From Candidatus Saccharimonadota bacterium (GTDB taxonomy: Bacteria; Patescibacteriota; Saccharimonadia; Saccharimonadales; UBA4665), in contig DAHXLE010000033.1 in assembly GCA_027371825.1 (NCBI GenBank), forward strand, positions 1-39,475: a stretch of DNA of 39,475 bases, given 5' to 3'. Position 1 is the first letter of the stretch, and each line of letters begins with the position of its first letter. The notes under the pieces were generated by a model that was not told the origin of the DNA, searched no databases, and was given only the letters and a program-made list of their open reading frames with translations. Position numbers and translations under genes: made by a program. Positions 36,230 to 39,475 of this stretch are shown one piece after another.

Positions 36230-38074
36230 TAATTCCCTTCTGGCCCCGGTATGAGCTCTGAGTGCATTAAAGATCACTACAATATCGACACCTTCTTGAA
36301 TAATCGCACCGTATATCGGCTTAAATCTGCCCGTTGAGAATATCAGCATCAATATGATACTAAGCAATATGCCGCCCAGAATACTTTGCTTAGCTATCCA
36401 GAACGTCCGCTTAGCGATACTAACGGCCATTGCTACGCGCTCTAGAGTGTTAGGCATAATAACCATGTCGGCCGACTCGCTGGCAGCCGTTTCCCCTCTG
36501 GCACCAATAGCGATTCCGATATCTGACGCAAGTAGTACGGGTGCATCATTAACCCCGTCTCCCACAAACACTACCGGTCTTTCTTCTTGTTTGACATCTT
36601 CTACTACCCTAAGCTTATCTGCAGGTAGCGCTTCGGCAAAAACCTCTTTAATACTCAATTTTCTGGCTACTTCCTTGGCGGTCGCAGCGTTATCCCCGGT
36701 CACCATAATAATTCGATTAAAGCCAAGCTCACGCAATTTCTTTAGCGTAGACTTACCCTCCCGCCTAATCTCGTCTTTAAAACTGATAATACCCGCGAAT
36801 TGCGAATCAACAGCAATCCATGTAGATGTTTGACGTATCTCCGACGCTTTGATGTTATTGGGTATTTTAACGCCGTGAGACCTTAGTAGCTCGAGTCGAC
36901 CGACAAGTACATGAGCCCTCTTTACCATACCTGAAAGACCCAGACCAGATTCCTCTTTGACATTTTTAGCCTTAGGCAACTTAATCTTAGCTTTGCCGGC
37001 AGCAATTTCTATGGCTTTCGCGAGAACATGATTAGAGTTCTTTTCGATGGCAGCAGAAAGTTCTAAGAGTTGTTTCTTGTTATATGAACCATATGACTTT
37101 ACGGTATCGACCAACAGTTCTCCGCCCGTCAAAGTACCCGTCTTGTCAAATGCTATGGTTTTTGCCTCCGCAAGTTTCTCTAGCGCTGATCCGGTTTTTA
37201 TTATGATTCCATTACGTGCTGCCCGGCTCATGCCTGAAATAATAGCGATAGGAGCAGCGAGTATTAACGGGCAGGGTGTCGCAACCACTAAAACCTCCAA
37301 AAAACGGATAGACTGTCCGCTAACCACCCATGCACCGGCTGCTATTAAAAAAGATACCACGGTAAATGGAATGCTATAACGATCTGCGAGACGCACAAAC
37401 GGTGTGTGACTGTTGCCGGCGGCCCTTACGAGCTTAATAATCTGCTCGTACTGACTGTCCGCAGAAGCTCTCAAAGCCTTAACAGTTAGAGCGCCATCAA
37501 GATTTATCGACCCACTTAAGACATCCATGCCAATCTTCTTTAGTTGGAGCTGACTTTCGCCGGTTAGACTTGATTCATCAAAGTTTGCTTGCCCGTCAAT
37601 GATTGTCGCGTCAACAGGTACGACTTCTCCGGGCTTTATGATTAATTTATCACCGACACGTACATCACTTACCGGTACATCTAATGTCTCTCGGCCTTTT
37701 ACGACATGGGCTAGTTTAGGCGCCTTGCTTAAAAGCGCGGTAAGCTCGGTTTTAGCGCGACTCTCAGCGTAATTCTCAAGTGCCTCACCTCCCGTTAGCA
37801 TGAGCACGATTACTATACCGGCCCAGTACTGGTGCATAATAACCGAAGCGGCGATAGCGGACGCAGCCAATATGTCGATACCGTAACTGCCGTCCCTTAG
37901 GTCTTTGTACATCCCGATGACCAACGGAACAACCTCAATCGACGCTATTGTCCCTATTATCCAATCTGCGGTTGTTCCGTATCCCAAAAAGAGTAGGATG
38001 AGTCCGGCAACAAGAGCAGCAGCCGCTAAACTGAACAGAAAGTAACTCTTGAGTAGTTTGTATAATTTATTCAT
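36221..38074 (-). CDS. heavy-metal P1B-type ATPase with TPCP motif, no N-terminal metal-binding domain
   Basis: VVATPCPLILAAPIAIISGMSRAARNGIIIKTGSALEKLAEAKTIAFDKTGTLTGG; VFVGDGVNDAPVLLASDIGIAIG. Confidence 0.93.
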   Translation of the reverse strand: MNKLYKLLKSYFLFSLAAAALVAGLILLFLGYGTTADWIIGTIASIEVVPLVIGMYKDLRDGSYGIDILAASAIAASVIMHQYWAGIVIVLMLTGGEALENYAESRAKTELTALLSKAPKLAHVVKGRETLDVPVSDVRVGDKLIIKPGEVVPVDATIIDGQANFDESSLTGESQLQLKKIGMDVLSGSINLDGALTVKALRASADSQYEQIIKLVRAAGNSHTPFVRLADRYSIPFTVVSFLIAAGAWVVSGQSIRFLEVLVVATPCPLILAAPIAIISGMSRAARNGIIIKTGSALEKLAEAKTIAFDKTGTLTGGELLVDTVKSYGSYNKKQLLELSAAIEKNSNHVLAKAIEIAAGKAKIKLPKAKNVKEESGLGLSGMVKRAHVLVGRLELLRSHGVKIPNNIKASEIRQTSTWIAVDSQFAGIISFKDEIRREGKSTLKKLRELGFNRIIMVTGDNAATAKEVARKLSIKEVFAEALPADKLRVVEDVKQEERPVVFVGDGVNDAPVLLASDIGIAIGARGETAASESADMVIMPNTLERVAMAVSIAKRTFWIAKQSILGGILLSIILMLIFSTGRFKPIYGAIIQEGVDIVVIFNALRAHTGARRELLK

Positions 38075-38220
38075 AAACCTATAATTTACCTTTAATGCTA
38101 TTAAGGTGAAACCAACTGATGATCTACTGATTCTATAATGGTCCTCGAGTGCTCAGTATATCTTAAATCGTTCAGAGGTTGAAGTCGCAGATAGCCTAAA
38201 TACCCGTGTAGACACACAGT

Positions 38221-39177
38221 TCAGGCAGCTATCCTCTCTAATACCATGTCTTGACGAACCGGAAGATATAACAATTGACTGGGTCCTAAACTTAGGTCAT
38301 GTTTTGTGGCTGGACTGGGATCAATCACTAAACATATTGCACCCGACTTGTCGACCATATTGGCGTCACGACGTATGGCACGATCGTTTAGAGAAATACT
38401 CTCTGGGGATTCTAGCCCCAAACACATACCTCTGATGACAGAGTCGCCAATATAAATATTCATCAATGTACTGTAAGCTTTTTCGGTTGTTACATAGCCA
38501 TAATCGGATTCTGCGAGAATTTGTGTCTCGCGTATCTGTGTTTTTTGCTCCAGCTGATTGATAATAGATGATACTTGATGTTGTTGTTTAGATAGAGGCA
38601 TTCGTCTAAAAGCAGTAGACCGCAGTAATGCCGAGAGCATCACCGACGACTCCAATATCTCTCTTCGTTGGTTGTCCATATCAAGGTGCTCGTAGCCTTG
38701 ATTGGCATAGATTGAATTAAAATCATCGACAAGCAGTAAACTGCTGCGTAAATTAAAAAGGTCAAAATATATCTCTTCTCGATATTTGTTAGGGCTCACC
38801 ATTTGTTTTCGGCCGCCGACAATAATTCTCTGCATTATTTGATAAGCTTTGGCGCCATCTTGATCTGGGGTATTTATTACGGTAAACCCTTCATGCCTGC
38901 CTTCGCGCCCTTCCTCATAACACCAAACCCCTACTCCACTCTCGTCTCCACATTCGGTCAAAACCGGATGAAAACCGTAGCCGCTCATGTAGACAGTACG
39001 CCCTTTATACGGGAACTGTGCATTGAGCTCATTTTCTACTTTTCGAGCAAGCTCTTTTTCGTTAGAATATTCCGTTAAACAGTTAAAAAACTCCTGCCAT
39101 TGTGCTGCGTTTTGATATGCAATATATGCCCCGGTTTGCTCCTCGGTTGTTTTTGGCACACGGTCTCTATCGCTCAT
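38221..39177 (-). CDS. hypothetical protein
   Basis: 318-aa open frame, no recognised family. Confidence 0.7.
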   Translation of the reverse strand: MSDRDRVPKTTEEQTGAYIAYQNAAQWQEFFNCLTEYSNEKELARKVENELNAQFPYKGRTVYMSGYGFHPVLTECGDESGVGVWCYEEGREGRHEGFTVINTPDQDGAKAYQIMQRIIVGGRKQMVSPNKYREEIYFDLFNLRSSLLLVDDFNSIYANQGYEHLDMDNQRREILESSVMLSALLRSTAFRRMPLSKQQHQVSSIINQLEQKTQIRETQILAESDYGYVTTEKAYSTLMNIYIGDSVIRGMCLGLESPESISLNDRAIRRDANMVDKSGAICLVIDPSPATKHDLSLGPSQLLYLPVRQDMVLERIAA

Positions 39178-39327
39178 TATTTATTCCTTAGTTGCAATAA
39201 TACAGCATATATGAATAAATAATCAAACTCGCTGAGCAAAGGTTTATGTGTTCGACGAAAAAGTCAGAAATGTAAAATAAAGATTACGTAAGAGCTGTGG
39301 TCATCCTGCTCGGTATAAAATTCTGCT

Positions 39328-39405
39328 TGGGGTGCCTGATGAGACTTGAACTCACGACCTCCTGGACCACAACCAGGCGCTCTAACCAACTGAGCTACAG
39401 GCACC
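39328..39405 (-). tRNA. tRNA-His (anticodon GTG), with encoded G-1 and CCA
   Basis: Reverse complement GGTGCCTGTAGCTCAGTTGGTTAGAGCGCCTGGTTGTGGTCCAGGAGGTCGTGAGTTCAAGTCTCATCAGGCACCCCA; G-1:C73 pair. Confidence 0.96.
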
Positions 39406-39475
39406 AAAACAGATTGTAATTATATATTCATTAGTAACATCCCTCAAGTACAATACGCTTAACTTGCATCCCGGG

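Noticed and set aside
1-39475. CRISPR arrays, rRNA, IS elements or prophage genes
   Set aside because: No regularly spaced direct repeats, rRNA-like sequence, transposase, integrase or phage structural genes were seen by reading.

Overview
A 39.5 kb segment that looks chromosomal, from a Saccharibacteria/Patescibacteria-like (CPR) bacterium; taxonomy is inferred from gene style only. The right half (about 23-39 kb) is mostly housekeeping: LCP protein, yebC, ruvC, ruvA, ruvB, recA, recX, tsaE, a shortened tsaB, rny, ymdB, two tRNA-Pro genes, a P1B ATPase with a TPC motif and tRNA-His. The left-centre (about 6-17 kb) is a metal/redox island: a six-gene minus-strand operon (exported Cys protein, YHS protein, two small membrane proteins, CcdA-like protein, redoxin), a divergent DoxX-like gene, a CsoR-family regulator, a Met-rich SHOCT protein, a small His-rich ORF missing from the ORF track, a copper-type P-type ATPase with an N-terminal YHS domain and an unusual CPD motif, an orphan cytochrome b and a VIT1/CCC1 transporter. 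Most notable points: (1) two palindromic CsoR-type operators, at 8885-8903 and 10386-10400, sit in the 16-bp spacer of nearly identical promoters, both about 8 nt from an ATG (probably leaderless), which defines a two-arm regulon; (2) the CsoR-family protein has a C-H-H metal site and the ATPase has CPD instead of CPC/CPH; (3) a decayed VapBC/PIN-type toxin-antitoxin pair at 1782-2391, which the ORF track shows only as a 91-aa fragment; (4) many leaderless promoters; (5) a tandem triple YbjQ-like protein. No CRISPR array, IS element or rRNA was found.
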